Assembly (NCBI GenBank): GCA_025357755.1
Contig: JANXOP010000121.1
Span: 1-64,000, forward strand
Origin: Kofleriaceae bacterium
GTDB taxonomy: Bacteria > Myxococcota_A > Polyangia > Haliangiales > Haliangiaceae
Direction: 5' to 3'
DNA: 64,000 nucleotides
Position numbers and translations under genes: made by a program. The notes beneath the pieces were generated by a model. The model searched no databases. It saw only the letters and a program-made list of their open reading frames with translations, and was not told where the DNA came from. Shown piece after piece: positions 26,819 to 36,165 of the stretch; position 1 is the stretch's first letter, and each line of letters starts with the position of its first letter.

Positions 26819-26892
26819 GAACCTCCCATCCTCGCACGAGCGAAAATCCGAGGTCAGGGCGCGATGGGGTAAATCATCCTGCCGCCGGCGCT

Positions 26893-28566
26893 CTAATGAT
26901 CGTTAGCGTCCCAGTAATCGACCTCGGCTTGGACCACCGCCGAGAGATCCTCGCCGCGTCCGCCTTTGATCGCCCACGTGTAGTCGGTGAAGAAGTTGTT
27001 CCGCACGCGTGTCGAGCCGAAATGCGGCTGCTCTGCGAGGATGGCCTCGGGAAGCAGCTCGGTACCGCCGTGCTGATGGCAACCGATGCAGTTCGTTCCC
27101 GCGTTGTGATCGCCGAGCTCGATGTACGGGTTCGAGCACCAGCTCGGCGTGCCCGTGCCACCTCGCGCCGCGTTGACCGCGGCCAGAGAATCACCTAGCG
27201 ATCCTGCGAAGCCACCGCGCGGATCCGGATCGTTCTCGACGTAGCCCGCGACCGCGCACATCTTGTAGTTCTTCCAGGGACCAGGCAGCTGCGCGATCGC
27301 GGCCGGCCGATCCGCACCGAAATCGCTATCCGGATCGGGCGACCACCACAGCGTGATCCACAGCCAGTGATCGAGCTCCTTCGACATGATGTGGAGGCCC
27401 GGCATGCGGAACACCGCACCGGTCGTCGGCAGGGTCGAGGTGTAGATCGCATCGGGACCCGGATCCGAGCCGCCATCTTCGGTCCAGAACGGATCGTCGC
27501 TCGCGAGGCGCTGGGTCATCCGCGCTGCAGATGTATCGAACGTGGGCAGCGGATCGCCGAGGTCGCGATGCCAATCGGCCTTCACGATCACCGCATCGCG
27601 CGGTTGCTCGCCATCGAGGCACGTCGGCGTCGCGACATCCATCGTGGTGTAGGCGATCTGGACCTCGACCGTGCTCGCCGCCGCACCGAACACCGCGACA
27701 TAGATCGGCGCACCGCCCGGCACGTCGCAGCTCTCGTCGCTCGCGCCACCGTCGGATCGACAGTCGAACTCCGTCTCCGTCGGCGCCGAGCCAGCACGCA
27801 CGTAGAGGTCCGCATCGCCGCGACCCGTCATCGCGATCGTGACGCGCGCCGCAGCTCCCGCCAGGTACGGCCCGAACGTGCGCCACTCGCACGCATCGAG
27901 CGCGGCGGGCTCGCGGACCACGACCGGTGCGCCGAGCTTGGTCGCATCCGGTGCAAACGGGTCCGGAGCTGGCGCCGTGCGACACGCATCTTGTTCCTTG
28001 TACGAATGGATCAGCTGCCGCATCGCACCCGGGCTGTAGCCGACGCGATTCGCGCCCGCGATGCCCTGCGCTTTGTCCTGCGAAGCGATCGCCGCGAGGT
28101 AGTCCGCGTAGCGCTGAGCCGGCCAATCCTGCGGCAGCTCGTCGAGCGCGGTCGTGTTCCACACGAAGCCCGCATCGATCGTGGCGGTGTCGAGTGGAGC
28201 CCGCGCTGCCCGCGCGGTGGGCCCTAGGTCGCGATACAGCTTCTTGAATACGCGCTCGAAGTCATCGTGCGTGAACCACGTGTGCCAGGCCGGCAATGCG
28301 AACCCGGTCTCGGCGAGCGGGGTCGGGGCGAGCACCTTGCCGACCACGTTCCACGCCGCCGCGCGACGCGCCGCGATCGAGCTGGTTAGCTCGCCATCGC
28401 GCGCCGCCATCGTGAGATCCGGCGTGTACTCGGCCGCACCACCGATCACCTTGCGATCCTGGATCGTCGCTGCACCGGTGGTGGTGCCCAGGTGACATGC
28501 CGCGGTCTTGTCGTGCGGCTCGGAACACCCGAACAGCAGCGCGAAGAGGACAGCCGCGTAGCGCAT
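26893..28566 (-). CDS. Lipoprotein with PPC domain and one c-type heme motif
   Basis: A 557-aa exported lipoprotein (signal MRYAAVLFALLFGCS, lipobox LFGC). Residues about 225-290 resemble a bacterial pre-peptidase C-terminal (PPC) domain: WRTFGPYLAGAAARVTIAMT, then GDADLYVRAGSAPTETEFDC. Near the C-terminus (about residue 492) is NCIGCHQHGGT, a CxxCH heme-attachment motif. Many Trp/His/Cys residues lie around it (WLWITLWW, YVENDPDP). The ATG is 12 bp after the stop of the three-heme lipoprotein gene at 28579, and the two share PPC and heme motifs, so they likely form one complex. A role in electron transfer or in an oxidative surface reaction is inferred from the heme site only. Confidence 0.78.
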   Translation of the reverse strand: MRYAAVLFALLFGCSEPHDKTAACHLGTTTGAATIQDRKVIGGAAEYTPDLTMAARDGELTSSIAARRAAAWNVVGKVLAPTPLAETGFALPAWHTWFTHDDFERVFKKLYRDLGPTARAARAPLDTATIDAGFVWNTTALDELPQDWPAQRYADYLAAIASQDKAQGIAGANRVGYSPGAMRQLIHSYKEQDACRTAPAPDPFAPDATKLGAPVVVREPAALDACEWRTFGPYLAGAAARVTIAMTGRGDADLYVRAGSAPTETEFDCRSDGGASDESCDVPGGAPIYVAVFGAAASTVEVQIAYTTMDVATPTCLDGEQPRDAVIVKADWHRDLGDPLPTFDTSAARMTQRLASDDPFWTEDGGSDPGPDAIYTSTLPTTGAVFRMPGLHIMSKELDHWLWITLWWSPDPDSDFGADRPAAIAQLPGPWKNYKMCAVAGYVENDPDPRGGFAGSLGDSLAAVNAARGGTGTPSWCSNPYIELGDHNAGTNCIGCHQHGGTELLPEAILAEQPHFGSTRVRNNFFTDYTWAIKGGRGEDLSAVVQAEVDYWDANDH

Positions 28567-28578
28567 GGTCGTCGTAGC

Positions 28579-31500
28579 TTACAGCGCCGCGTCGCTCGCG
28601 GCGGCGTATTCCTTGTTCGAGACCTTGTCGCGGACGAGGAAGTAGATCCAGCCATCGGCGCGCCAGTGCGGGTAGAGCGCGTACTGGCCGGGGTGCATGT
28701 TCGTGATGCGGCGGCTCGCGCCGGTCGTGAGGTCGATCAAGACGAGGTTCGCGGTGCCCTTCGCGAGCATGTCCTTGAAGACCGGATCGGCCGCCGAGGC
28801 AAAGCCGAGGTCGGCGTAATCGTTGGCACCGACGTAGTGGTGGATGACCATGAAGCGCTCGTCGAACGAGATGCTCGGCTTCGCACCTTGCGTGCAGTAG
28901 CGGCCGATCTCCGGCGTCGTCACCGTGTACGAGGTCGCGGTCGGCACGGCGACGACCTTGCGCAGCACGTAGCCGAGCTGCTTCGCCTCGTTACCGAACC
29001 GGCTCACGACCATCGTCGTCGAGGGCGAGAGCACGGTGTCGCCTTCGAACGGCGAATTCATCACGACCGACGGCTTACCAGTGTAGTGCGTGCCGTTGTA
29101 GACCATCGGCGTGAGCTTCATCGTCGCGGTCGTGCCGAACGCGGCACTCGGATCCGTCGTCGTGCCCGCGCTCGGGTGATCGCTCGTGAACTGGCTGTTG
29201 ACCACGAAGTAGTCGCCACCACCGAGCCCCGCACCGAGGTGCTGGTACAGGCTCACACCCTCGACGGTGTTGCAGGCGGTCTCCGAGAAGTCGATGCGAT
29301 CCGGATCGCTCTGGAGCAGCGCCATCGAGCAGAAGCCCGCGCCGATCGGCGTGCCCTGGAACACCCAGCCGCGATTATCAGGGAAGAAGCCCGGGTCGTA
29401 CGCGGCCTTGACCGAGATGTCCTTGTCGTTCTGGAGATCCGCGATCGCGCCGCCATCGCCGCCGGTGCGACCGTTCGCGACGAATCGACCATCGGCCGAG
29501 CTGCGCATCCAGTAGTACGTGTTGTACGAGAGCTCGCGGAGCACGCGCACGGTACCGACCGTCGCCCAGCCGGTGCCGTACGATTTGGTCTGCGCATCGG
29601 GCACGCTCGTGAGGCACTGCTTCGGATTCGTCGCGGTACCGCAGCCGTACATGCGGAGGTTGTTCGCCTTGTTCACGGCCGCCCAGCCCTGCGTCGCCAT
29701 CTGCGAGGTATGGGTCGCGACCTCGCTCGTGATCGAGGCGACACACGAGGTCGGTCCCGTATCCGGCGCGATGTACGTGGTCAGGTTGGGCAAGCCGCGC
29801 GCGAACCACTCCGCGACGATATCGAAGTCCGCCTGGGCGAGCCGCGGGTGGTTGCCCTTTGGCATCGACGCGCGGTTCTTGAACTTGCCGTACTCGAGCG
29901 CCCAGGTATCGGCGGTGTTGCTGCCCTCGCCGGCCGGATACGCCTGCTTGAACGTGTCCTGGAACCAACCGAGGTGCGCGGCGCCGGCGTAGATGCCGAG
30001 CTTCGCGGGCACGAACGGCGAATCGGCCTGGCCCGGCTCGAGGCGGATGCAGTCGACGATGTCCTTCGCCGGCTTCGCGCCCGAGCCCGGCGCTTGGTAC
30101 GTCACGGTCAGATCGACCGTCGCATCGGCGTAGGCGTTGACGCCGACGTAGAACTTCGCGGGACCGGCCGCATTGAACTGGGTACCGGTGCAGTCTTCAT
30201 TCGAGCTGCTGGTGTAGGGGCGACAATCGTAGTTCGTCGTCGAGACTTCTTCGCTGCGCTTGACGTAGAGGTCGGCATCGCCCGTGCCCTCGAGATGCGC
30301 CTCGAGCTTGGTACCGGCGGCCACGTCGTACGGACCAAAGGTCTTGAAGTCACCGGCGTGCATCGCGATGCCGGTCTGGTTGTCGGTGTGCGGCGTGCCG
30401 CCCGAGGTGGTGTTCAAGCACGTCGAGGTCGCGACATCGGTCTTGTCTTGCCAGTCGCGCAGCGTCGTCTGGTTCGGTGCGTGGCACTCCGCGCACTCTT
30501 GCGACGGCGCGTTCTTGTTCATGCCGAGCAACGTGGTGGCTTGCTTCGCGAGTGCATCGTCCCCGAGCGTGACGGGGTTGCGGAGTTGACCGTTACCACC
30601 GGTGACCTCACCGACCGACTGCGGGATGTCCTGCCAGATGCACGCGGGATCGGTCGGCGTCGCGCCGCACTTACGAATGAACTGCAGCGCCTTGCCGAAC
30701 TCCGAGGTCGTCCAGTTCGCATCCGTATCGAACGCGACATCCGTCGGCATCCAGTACTTGTGACCGGGTTGATTCCACAGGTCCGTAGTGATCGCGGTCC
30801 ACGAGGTGTCGGTGCCCTGCAGCCGATCGAGCCACGAGTCGGCCCACACGCCCGCGCCCATGCGATGGCAACGCAAGCACGCGTTCGCCTCGGCCGAGAC
30901 CAGCTGCTTCTCTTGCTTCCAGCCCTGGCCCTTGAGGTTGATGATCGAGTACGGCGAATCGTTCGCGCCGATCGCGAAGTCCGGATCGAGGCCCATCTTC
31001 GGGATGATCGGGTTGCCCTGGCCATCCTTCGCCCCGTCGATCCACGGCGAGTGGACGAACGGATCGGCATCGTGGCAGCGGTTGCACTCGATGCCACTAC
31101 CCATGCCGCCGTGGACGCCGCTCCAGAGAGTTTGTGACTTCTCTTTATCGGCCGGGTGCGGCACGTGACCGCCATCGGTCTTCGAGTACAGCGCGTTCTG
31201 GAAGAAGCAGGTCTTACCGGTGAACGGGTTGTGCCCGATCATCGCGATGTCGTTGTACTGATCACCGGTCAAGCCGCCGATGCTCTTGCGACAGAGCAGG
31301 ACCCAGTGGGTGCCTTGATCGTTGGTCTTCTCGGCGACGCGCGGGCCGGCCTCGCACAGCGAGTAGATGTACTGCGGCTTGTCGCACTTCGCGAGCGTGC
31401 CGATCTGCGGATGGTTGACGGTGCCGTTGCCATCCGTCGCGGTCATCGGAATCTCCGTCGAGTCGAGACAGCTGTAGGTCTCGTACGAGCCGTCGCTGAT

Positions 31501-32061
31501 CTTCTTGAAGAACGGAATCTCGCCCATCTCCTGGACGCAACGCTCGCCGTAGCCGACCGGCGAGTTGATCATCACTTCGCCGCTCGGGCCATCGGCCTTG
31601 CCATCGAGGCCCGCGGCCTTGCCGTCGTCCCACGCCGCGAACAGATCGCGCTCGGTCTTGATCTCGAGCTCGCCTCCATCGAACACGCACATGTCGATGA
31701 TCGAGTCGGTGCCGGCCGCGGCTTGCGCGATCATCGCCGGCGTCGGCTGGCTCGCCCACTCGGGGCCGTAGAACGGCTTGGTCAGCGCGGGGTCGACGAA
31801 CGGGCCATCGATCGTGCCTTGGCTACCGGTCAGCGCGGTGCCGGTCGCCTTGAGCGCGCCGCAATCGATCGTGCCGAACTTGCCGCGGCGGGCCTGGGTG
31901 TAGACCTCCTTGCCGCCGAGGTCCTGGTTGGTCTGGATGACGATGCGACCGTTCGAGTGGTTGTAGAGCGGCTTGACCTCGAGGTCCTCACCGCACCCAC
32001 TGAACAGAACCAGCGCGCCTCCGAGCAGGGTGGCGAGTCGAATAGCCGTTGGCGTTCGCAT
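28579..32061 (-). CDS. Large lipoprotein with three CxxCH hemes, PPC and TolB-like regions
   Basis: An 1160-aa exported lipoprotein. I use the ATG at 32061 (MRTPTAIRLATLLGGALVLFSGCG), whose lipobox is FSGC; the longer frame upstream is not a signal peptide. Three c-type heme motifs are visible: CNRCH near residue 325, CLRCH near 395 and CAECH near 521. A PPC-like domain spans about 575-670 (FGPYDVAAGTKLEAHLEG, then GDADLYVKRSEEV). The C-terminal third has propeller-like strands (FVANGRTGGDG, PHWRADGWIYFLVRD) reminiscent of TolB repeats. It probably sits on the outer membrane and transfers electrons or acts as a multiheme oxidase/peroxidase-like enzyme; the exact activity is unknown. It heads the leftward series that continues with 26893-28566. 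Confidence 0.8.
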   Translation of the reverse strand: MRTPTAIRLATLLGGALVLFSGCGEDLEVKPLYNHSNGRIVIQTNQDLGGKEVYTQARRGKFGTIDCGALKATGTALTGSQGTIDGPFVDPALTKPFYGPEWASQPTPAMIAQAAAGTDSIIDMCVFDGGELEIKTERDLFAAWDDGKAAGLDGKADGPSGEVMINSPVGYGERCVQEMGEIPFFKKISDGSYETYSCLDSTEIPMTATDGNGTVNHPQIGTLAKCDKPQYIYSLCEAGPRVAEKTNDQGTHWVLLCRKSIGGLTGDQYNDIAMIGHNPFTGKTCFFQNALYSKTDGGHVPHPADKEKSQTLWSGVHGGMGSGIECNRCHDADPFVHSPWIDGAKDGQGNPIIPKMGLDPDFAIGANDSPYSIINLKGQGWKQEKQLVSAEANACLRCHRMGAGVWADSWLDRLQGTDTSWTAITTDLWNQPGHKYWMPTDVAFDTDANWTTSEFGKALQFIRKCGATPTDPACIWQDIPQSVGEVTGGNGQLRNPVTLGDDALAKQATTLLGMNKNAPSQECAECHAPNQTTLRDWQDKTDVATSTCLNTTSGGTPHTDNQTGIAMHAGDFKTFGPYDVAAGTKLEAHLEGTGDADLYVKRSEEVSTTNYDCRPYTSSSNEDCTGTQFNAAGPAKFYVGVNAYADATVDLTVTYQAPGSGAKPAKDIVDCIRLEPGQADSPFVPAKLGIYAGAAHLGWFQDTFKQAYPAGEGSNTADTWALEYGKFKNRASMPKGNHPRLAQADFDIVAEWFARGLPNLTTYIAPDTGPTSCVASITSEVATHTSQMATQGWAAVNKANNLRMYGCGTATNPKQCLTSVPDAQTKSYGTGWATVGTVRVLRELSYNTYYWMRSSADGRFVANGRTGGDGGAIADLQNDKDISVKAAYDPGFFPDNRGWVFQGTPIGAGFCSMALLQSDPDRIDFSETACNTVEGVSLYQHLGAGLGGGDYFVVNSQFTSDHPSAGTTTDPSAAFGTTATMKLTPMVYNGTHYTGKPSVVMNSPFEGDTVLSPSTTMVVSRFGNEAKQLGYVLRKVVAVPTATSYTVTTPEIGRYCTQGAKPSISFDERFMVIHHYVGANDYADLGFASAADPVFKDMLAKGTANLVLIDLTTGASRRITNMHPGQYALYPHWRADGWIYFLVRDKVSNKEYAAASDAAL

Positions 32062-32227
32062 GGAACGGTCTATCGCAACAAAGGCGCCACATTGTGCCCC
32101 ACTGATCTCAGCTACATGGGGCGTGTTGCCGCTGGGAGACGGCGAATGTCCCAGCCGGCAGGGCACGCCAAATGTGAGGCAGTCCGCGCTGATTGCGCCG
32201 GCTTAGACGCCGCCGGCTAGACTCCGG

Positions 32228-34054
32228 CTAGACGAACGCGTCGACCGGCATGTCGATCGCCGAACGGTCTTCGCGCGCGATCAGCTGCGCCTTCGCAGCG
32301 ACGCCCGGCAGAACGTTCTGCGCGAAGTATTGCGCCGCGTACTTCTTGCCGGCGTAGAACGCCTTGTCGGGATGATCGGCGGCGAGCTTGCCGGTCGCGG
32401 CCTCCGCGATCACGGCCTGCTCGAGCAGCAGCCAGCCGATCGTGGTCTCCGACATCATCTCGAGGAAGCGATTCGCGACCGAGGGCACGAGCTCCATCTT
32501 GCCGCCGCCGAACCACTGCAGGAACTTGCCGCCCGACGCGGTCATCGCTTCCATCGCCTGGCCGAGGATCGCGATCGAGTCCTTCAGCGACTCGTGGTCC
32601 TTGTTCTTCGCGACGAACGTCGCGACGTCCTTACCGAAGGCCTGGACGTTCGCGCCACCGCGCTGCATCAGCTTGCGCCCGACGAGGTCCATCGCCTGGA
32701 TGTGGTTCGTGCCCTCGTAGATCGAGAAGATCTTCGAGTCACGGCAGTACTGCTCGACCGGCCAATCACGCAGGAAGCCCGCGCCGCCATAGACCTGGAT
32801 CGCGGTCGCGCAGATCAGGAATGCCTGATCGCTGCCGTATGCCTTGAGGAGCGGCACGAGCAGATCGACCTGGCCCTGGTGATAGTCGATCTGCGCGTTG
32901 TCACTGCTGCCCGCCTTCTCGAGCGCATTGTGCCGATCGATGTGCATGGTCAGCTTCACGGCGAGGGCGCGAATGCCTTCGACGCGCGCCTTCATGTCGA
33001 GCAGCATCCGCTTGACGTCGGGGTGCTCGATGATCGGCACGCGCGGAGCGGTCGCATCCTTCCAGTTCTTGATCGAGCTGCCCTGCTTGCGCTCCTTGGC
33101 GTAGTCCAGCGCGTTGAGATACGCCGAGCTCGCGATCGAGAGGCCTTGCAGGCCGACGCCGATGCGCGCGGCGTTCATCAAGTGGAACATCTGGGACATG
33201 CCCTTCTGTTCGACCGAACCGACGAGCTCGCCTACGCAGGCGCCGTTGTCGCCGAAAGCGAGCTGCGCGGTCGACGAGGCCTTGATTCCCATCTTGTGCT
33301 CGATGCCCGTCGTGGTGACGTCGTTCGGCGTCCCGTCGAGCTTCAGTTTCGGCACGATGAACAGCGAGAGGCCCTTCGTACCGGCCGGCGCGTCCGGCGT
33401 GCGCGCGAGGACCATGTGCACGATGTTCGCGCTCATGTCCTGATCGCCACCACTGATGTAGATCTTGGTCCCCTTGAGGTTGTAGGTGCCGTCGGCGTTC
33501 TTCGTCGCCTGCGTCGCGGCCGAGCCGACATCGCTACCAGCTTGGGTCTCGGTGAGGCACATCGTGCCGCTCCAGGTGCCGTTCATCATGTTCGGCACCC
33601 ACTTGGCCTGCTGCTCCGGCGTGCCGAACGTGACGATCACGTCGGCCGCGCCCTGGGTGAGCGCCGGGTACATGTTGAAGCTGGTGCACGCACCGCTCAT
33701 GAACTCTTCGACCATCATCGCGAGCGTGAAGGGACCGCCCTGGCCGCCGTGCTTGGCTTCGGTGGCGAGCGTGCGCCAGCCCGCATCGAACAGCGCCTTC
33801 CAGGCCTCTTTGAAGCCGGGGGGCACTTTGACCTGGCCGTCTACGAGCTTGCAGCCGACTTCATCACCGATGGAGTTGATCGGGCCCAGGTGCTTCTGAA
33901 CCCAGCCGTAGGATTCTTCGAGCACGGCGAGGACCTCGTCCTTGCCCCAGTCCGCGTAGGGCTCCTTGCTCAACAGATCCTCGATGTGGAACTGCTCGAA
34001 AAGCAGGAACGAGAGGTCGCGAAGATTCGCTTTGTAAAAGTTCTGTTGCGCCAT
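32228..34054 (-). CDS. Acyl-CoA dehydrogenase (DmdC/FadE-like, about 600 aa class)
   Basis: A 608-aa flavoenzyme of fatty-acid or related acyl-CoA beta-oxidation. The N-terminus NFYKANLRDLSFLLFEQF is the hallmark of the longer DmdC-type dehydrogenases. FAD/substrate motifs are MCLTETQAGSDVG, IYISGGD, IYEGTNHIQAMDL (catalytic Glu region) and an extra C-terminal helical domain that runs to the end. The ATG at 34054 has GGAGC upstream; a frame from 34081 would start inside the operator. The substrate (long-chain, branched or methylmercaptopropionyl-CoA) cannot be told. The upstream region carries a FadR-like operator, so fatty-acid-responsive repression is likely. Confidence 0.92.
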   Translation of the reverse strand: MAQQNFYKANLRDLSFLLFEQFHIEDLLSKEPYADWGKDEVLAVLEESYGWVQKHLGPINSIGDEVGCKLVDGQVKVPPGFKEAWKALFDAGWRTLATEAKHGGQGGPFTLAMMVEEFMSGACTSFNMYPALTQGAADVIVTFGTPEQQAKWVPNMMNGTWSGTMCLTETQAGSDVGSAATQATKNADGTYNLKGTKIYISGGDQDMSANIVHMVLARTPDAPAGTKGLSLFIVPKLKLDGTPNDVTTTGIEHKMGIKASSTAQLAFGDNGACVGELVGSVEQKGMSQMFHLMNAARIGVGLQGLSIASSAYLNALDYAKERKQGSSIKNWKDATAPRVPIIEHPDVKRMLLDMKARVEGIRALAVKLTMHIDRHNALEKAGSSDNAQIDYHQGQVDLLVPLLKAYGSDQAFLICATAIQVYGGAGFLRDWPVEQYCRDSKIFSIYEGTNHIQAMDLVGRKLMQRGGANVQAFGKDVATFVAKNKDHESLKDSIAILGQAMEAMTASGGKFLQWFGGGKMELVPSVANRFLEMMSETTIGWLLLEQAVIAEAATGKLAADHPDKAFYAGKKYAAQYFAQNVLPGVAAKAQLIAREDRSAIDMPVDAFV

Positions 34055-34066
34055 GGGGTGCTCCGC

Positions 34067-34084
34067 TGAATGAACCGTCATTCA
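34067..34084. promoter_or_regulatory. FadR(TetR)-type operator upstream of the acyl-CoA dehydrogenase
   Basis: TGAATGAACCGTCATTCA is a perfect 7-bp inverted repeat with a 4-bp spacer, just upstream of the acyl-CoA dehydrogenase start. The arms are identical to the operator arms known for Bacillus FadR (YsiA), TGAATGA-N4-TCATTCA, which represses fatty-acid degradation genes. It overlaps the expected transcription start of the leftward promoter. No such regulator gene is adjacent, so the regulator would be encoded elsewhere. Confidence 0.7.
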
Positions 34085-34114
34085 TTTTATGGACCGGCTA
34101 ACACGTCGCGTCAA
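34084..34114 (-). promoter_or_regulatory. Predicted sigma-70-like promoter of the acyl-CoA dehydrogenase gene
   Basis: Reading leftward, TTGACG (34114-34109) is followed after 17 bp by CATAAA, or after 19 bp by TAAAAT. Transcription would start inside the palindromic operator at 34067-34084. Prediction by eye only. Confidence 0.45.
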
Positions 34115-34159
34115 GTGGGTGGCTTGCACACTCGCAGCAGGAGGCTTACTGAGGTGCCG

Positions 34160-36055
34160 ATGACCGCCGAACGTCACGAGTTTCAGGCCGAGGTGAAGCA
34201 GCTGTTGGACCTGATGGTCCATTCGCTTTACTCGGACAAAGATGTCTTCCTTCGCGAGCTGATCTCGAACGCGAGTGATGCGCTCGACAAATTGCGCTTC
34301 GAGCGGGTCGCGGGCACCGAAGGGGGCACCGAAGCGGGCACCGAAGCGGGCTCCGATGGCCAGCCCGAGCTCGGTATCACGCTCGCCGGCGATGCCGCCG
34401 CGCGGACCCTGACGATCGCCGATAGCGGCATCGGCATGACCCGCGACGAGGTCATCAAGAATATCGGCACGATCGCGAAGTCGGGCACCAAGGAGTTCCT
34501 CGCGGCGGTGAAGGCCAAGGCCAATCAGGGCGCGCTCGCGCCCGAGTTGATCGGTCAGTTCGGCGTCGGGTTCTACGCCGCGTTCATGGTCGCCGATCGC
34601 ATCGAGCTCGTCACGCGCAAGGCCGGCGAGACCACCGCGACGAAGTGGGTCTCGACAGGCGATGGTGCGTACACGATCGAGGATGCCGAACGCGATCACT
34701 CCGGCACCACCATCACGCTGCACTTGAAGGCGGTCGACGACGAGCACGGCCTGCACGATTACTCGAACGACCGCGTGGTCGACGACATCGTGAAGCGCTA
34801 CTCCGACTTCGTCGCCTATCCGATCAAGCGCGGCGAGACCACGCTGAACTCGATGAAGGCGATCTGGGATCGGCCCAAATCCGAGGTCACCGAGGAAGAA
34901 TACAAAGATTTCTACAAGCACCTCTCGCACGACTGGAACGATCCGCTGCGGACGATTCCCGTGAAGATGGAGGGCACGCTCGAGGCGTACGCGCTCCTCT
35001 ACCTGCCGACGAAGCCTTCGTTCGATCTGTTCTCGCCCGAGATGAAGCGTGGCGTGCAGCTCTACGTCAAGCGCGTGTTCGTGATGGACGAGTGCAAGGA
35101 GCTGATGCCGAGCTACCTGCGGTTCGTCAAGGGTGTCGTCGACGCGCACGATCTCTCGCTGAACGTGTCGCGCGAGATCCTCCAGAAGGATCGCCAGATC
35201 GCGATCATCAAGAAGCAGCTCGTCAAGAAGGTGCTCGGCTCGCTCGACGAGATGAAGCGCGACGCCCGCGATCAATACCTCGAGTTCTGGGCAGGCTTCG
35301 GACCCGCGATCAAAGAGGGCATGGTCACCTCCGAGGGTGATTCCGAGAAGATCCTGGATCTCGTCGTCGCCGGCACGACCCACGGAGAGCAACCGACGAC
35401 GCTCGCCGAGTACGTCTCGCGGATGAAGGAAGGCCAGGACGCGATCTACGTCCTGACCGGTACGTCCAAGGAAGCGGTCGCGCGATCGCCGTTGCTCGAA
35501 GGCTTCAAGGCCAAGGGCTACGAGGTGCTGCTGTTCTCCGATCCGATCGACGAGATCTGGCTCGAGCGCGAGCCGAAATTCGGCGACAAGCAACTCAAGT
35601 CGATCGGTCGCGGCGATGTCCAGCCGGGGTCCGAAGACGAGCGCAAGGCCGATGCGGCCGCGATCGAAGATCAGCGTCGCGAGCTCGGCGATCTGCTCGC
35701 GTGCCTCAAGGCCGCGATCGAGACCGACGTCAAGGACGTACGGCTGTCGAGCCGGTTGACCTCGTCGCCGTCGTGCCTCGTCGCCGACGAGCATGATCTC
35801 ACGCCGCGCATGCAGAAGCTGCTCGAGCAGATGGGTCAGGCGCCGCCCAAGGTCTTGCCGGTGCTCGAGCTCAACCCGAAGCACCCGCTGATGCCGAAGC
35901 TCAAGGCGGCGTTCGGCGTCAACTCGACCGATCCGCGGCTCGCCGCGTACGCGCGGCTGCTCCTCGGCCAGGCCTATCTCGCGGATACCGGCTCGGTGCC
36001 GAATCCCGAGGCCTTCTCGAAGGCGCTCGACGACGTGATGCTCGGCGCGATCTGA
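34160..36055 (+). CDS. htpG: HtpG, Hsp90-family molecular chaperone
   Basis: A 631-aa protein matching HtpG end to end. The N-terminal ATPase has LRELISNASDALDKLRF, DSGIGMTRDEVIKNIGTIA, GQFGVGFYAAFMVADR and GTTITLHLK. The middle domain has DFYKHLSHDW and LYVKRVFVMD, with the catalytic Arg region LNVSREILQ. The C-terminal dimerisation domain ends at FSKALDDVMLGAI. The start is the ATG at 34160 with GAGGTG upstream. An unusual 15-residue insert, GTEGGTEAGTEAGSDG, encoded by 12-bp repeats at 34313-34360, sits in the loop after the first ATP-binding helix. The gene is divergent from the acyl-CoA dehydrogenase. Confidence 0.97.
   Translation: MTAERHEFQAEVKQLLDLMVHSLYSDKDVFLRELISNASDALDKLRFERVAGTEGGTEAGTEAGSDGQPELGITLAGDAAARTLTIADSGIGMTRDEVIKNIGTIAKSGTKEFLAAVKAKANQGALAPELIGQFGVGFYAAFMVADRIELVTRKAGETTATKWVSTGDGAYTIEDAERDHSGTTITLHLKAVDDEHGLHDYSNDRVVDDIVKRYSDFVAYPIKRGETTLNSMKAIWDRPKSEVTEEEYKDFYKHLSHDWNDPLRTIPVKMEGTLEAYALLYLPTKPSFDLFSPEMKRGVQLYVKRVFVMDECKELMPSYLRFVKGVVDAHDLSLNVSREILQKDRQIAIIKKQLVKKVLGSLDEMKRDARDQYLEFWAGFGPAIKEGMVTSEGDSEKILDLVVAGTTHGEQPTTLAEYVSRMKEGQDAIYVLTGTSKEAVARSPLLEGFKAKGYEVLLFSDPIDEIWLEREPKFGDKQLKSIGRGDVQPGSEDERKADAAAIEDQRRELGDLLACLKAAIETDVKDVRLSSRLTSSPSCLVADEHDLTPRMQKLLEQMGQAPPKVLPVLELNPKHPLMPKLKAAFGVNSTDPRLAAYARLLLGQAYLADTGSVPNPEAFSKALDDVMLGAI
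34313..34360. repeat. 12-bp tandem repeat inside htpG
   Basis: Four copies of GGCACCGAAGSG-like units, the last one degenerate, encode the Gly-Thr-Glu-rich loop in the HtpG ATPase domain. The unit length keeps the frame. Confidence 0.8.
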
Positions 36056-36165
36056 GCGAGAGAAGCTGCGACCGCGTGGCAGATCGCCTCTGGGCTGTTC
36101 GCCACGATCTCGGACGAGGCACACCCCCGAGCTAAACCTAGCGGCGGCGCTACACTCACGCCACC

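Noticed and set aside
28492-31137. 881-codon open frame on the plus strand
   Set aside because: It mirrors the three-heme lipoprotein gene, which has a lipobox and three CxxCH motifs.
32167-32227. Rho-independent terminator after the acyl-CoA dehydrogenase
   Set aside because: The GC-rich CTAGCCGG repeats are mostly direct, not inverted, and no U-run follows.
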